DNA of 43,538 nucleotides from an uncultured Eubacterium sp. (GTDB taxonomy: Bacteria; Bacillota; Clostridia; Lachnospirales; Lachnospiraceae). Positions 42,770 through 43,538 of the stretch are shown piece after piece. The notes below the pieces were generated by a model, which searched no databases, was not told the DNA's origin, and saw only the letters and a list, made by a program, of their open reading frames with translations. Numbering within the stretch: position 1 is the stretch's first letter; every line of letters begins with the position of its first letter. The stretch is taken from the NCBI GenBank assembly GCA_947385775.1, contig CANDMI010000028.1:1-43538 (forward strand), written 5' to 3'. A program made the translations under genes and the position numbers.

Positions 42770-43109
42770 GGTGATTATAATGCCGCCTGCAAAGCGCAGG
42801 CTTGATATGTATGTTTATTATACATACGGAAACCTTAAAGAACAGACAGGCGGCAAAGTCAATTCTTGCAGATGCGAAAGAAACAAAAAGCGACTGTCGG
42901 TTATTGCTGATTCGATTAAAATATGTGATGATCCGCTTCTGGCACAATATGGATACCGAAAAATCCGCTTTGTGAAGCATAAGTTTGTAATGATATACCG
43001 GATTGAAAGCACTCAGGTAATTGTAGATGGTATATTTCACGAATTACAGGATTACGAAGGGATTTTTGCAAGAGGGCTTCATTTGGGCGAAAGCGGCGAA
43101 GCGGAATAA
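42759..43109 (+). CDS. ParE/RelE-superfamily toxin with an apparently shifted internal segment
   Basis: 116 residues. Family features: MAYKVIIMPPAKRRLDMYVY at the start, DPLLAQYGYRKIRFVKHKFV and MIYRIESTQVIVDGIFHEL. ParE toxins poison gyrase; RelE toxins cut mRNA on the ribosome. Residues around 27-43 (EQTGGKVNSCRCERNK) look foreign to the family, whereas the +1 frame of the same bases gives QAAKSILADAKETK, which fits. Two compensating one-base changes near 42838 and 42885 would explain this. The toxin is therefore probably altered or inactive. Residues after HELQDYEGIF form an extra tail. Confidence 0.68.
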   Translation: MAYKVIIMPPAKRRLDMYVYYTYGNLKEQTGGKVNSCRCERNKKRLSVIADSIKICDDPLLAQYGYRKIRFVKHKFVMIYRIESTQVIVDGIFHELQDYEGIFARGLHLGESGEAE

Positions 43110-43238
43110 GCCTATGGAGCATGAAGGAAACAAATGGGAGGGAAAACTTCTCAGTTCAAAAAGAGGAGTAAGAAGCGTAGAAAAGACGAAGATATAATGA
43201 AGGAATAAGTCAGGGAAAAGCGCAGTTACTTATTTGAA

Positions 43239-43361
43239 ATGGGACAAAAGGAGGGTCTCGATGATGCAACAATTTTGAAAAGGATGCAGGAATGGATTGG
43301 TTTGTCCTTAGAACAAGCAGCCGTTTCTTATTTAGAACAGTATGGAAAGCAGCCTGTGTAG
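43239..43361 (+). pseudogene. Short remnant of an unknown coding region
   Basis: A 40-residue frame from ATG 43239 (GLDDATILKRMQEW, SLEQAAVSYLEQYGKQPV) reads like a real protein C terminus and is open upstream to 43209 as well. It lacks a ribosome site. The style resembles C-terminal tails of Rpn/PD-(D/E)XK-type transposase-like proteins, but this is only an impression. Confidence 0.3.
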
Positions 43362-43441
43362 ATTTATGAAGCTTGGTGATGACACCATATAAAAATAAGA
43401 TAATTATATAATGGAAACGATTGTAAGGGTATTCTATCTCT

Positions 43442-43477
43442 ATTTTGGATGGAATGTCCTTATTTTACGTCCAAAAT
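43442..43477. repeat. Inverted repeat near window end
   Basis: ATTTTGGA (43442-43449) and TCCAAAAT (43470-43477) form a perfect 8-bp inverted repeat separated by 20 bases. It could be an operator or the end of a small element. The region from 43362 to the window end shows no gene. Confidence 0.35.
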
Positions 43478-43538
43478 GGAGAAGGAGAACAAAAAGATTG
43501 GAGAAATATCATGCTTTTTGATAGCAGCTCAAAATGAA

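Overview
The window is the accessory-glycan region of a low-to-mid GC Gram-positive anaerobe, most likely a member of the Lachnospiraceae or a related Clostridia family. This is inferred from strong AGGAGG-type ribosome sites, several TTG and GTG starts, a LoaP-type NusG paralog at the head of the locus, and the style of the DegT aminotransferase, EpsG polymerase, FkbM and GNAT proteins. No rRNA, tRNA or CRISPR array was found.

Layout. (1) 1-818: the specialised NusG paralog loaP, then a leader with two stem-loop elements, the second terminator-like. (2) 819-38254: about 37 kb of tightly packed genes, all on the + strand, many overlapping by 4 nt, looking like one long operon. It has a polymer core (819-13358: aminotransferase, initiating sugar transferase, glycosyltransferases, EpsG-like polymerase, two fucosyltransferase-like proteins, ABC flippase). 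It continues with an unusual middle cassette (13392-27278: SAF-less NeuB-like synthase, HAD-SIS fusion, acetolactate-synthase-like ThDP enzyme, two RlaP-like nucleotidyltransferases, two radical SAM proteins, an FkbM protein, a GT32-like transferase and two paralogous unknowns). It ends with nucleotide-sugar genes (27312-38254) for GDP-heptose (hddA, hddC, gmhA), a CDP-3,6-dideoxyhexose route (rfbH, rfbF, rfbG plus an SDR) and GDP-fucose (manC, gmd, fcl). (3) 38255-41024: a graveyard with an IS3-family remnant, two uvrB fragments in opposite orientation and a decayed gene of unknown function. (4) 41371-43538: two type II toxin-antitoxin pairs and small remnants.

How it works together (inference). 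LoaP would let RNA polymerase read through the leader terminator and at least two terminator-like hairpins inside genes. The sugar transferase loads the first sugar on a lipid carrier, the glycosyltransferases extend it with fucose and other sugars, an ABC flippase moves it across the membrane and the EpsG-like protein may polymerise it. The middle cassette probably makes or attaches an unusual decoration.

Most notable observations. (a) Seven proteins of different catalytic classes (two FkbM methyltransferases, two radical SAM proteins, a GT32-like transferase and two unknowns) carry a similar PglD-like Rossmann module, N-terminal or nearly so, suggesting a common sugar-nucleotide ligand or docking scheme. 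(b) Six exact G7 tracts lie on the coding strand, and two of them sit exactly at frame breaks that one extra G would repair, so these genes may be phase variable. (c) The NeuB-like/HAD-SIS/ThDP trio looks like a non-standard sugar pathway without a recognisable CMP-transferase.
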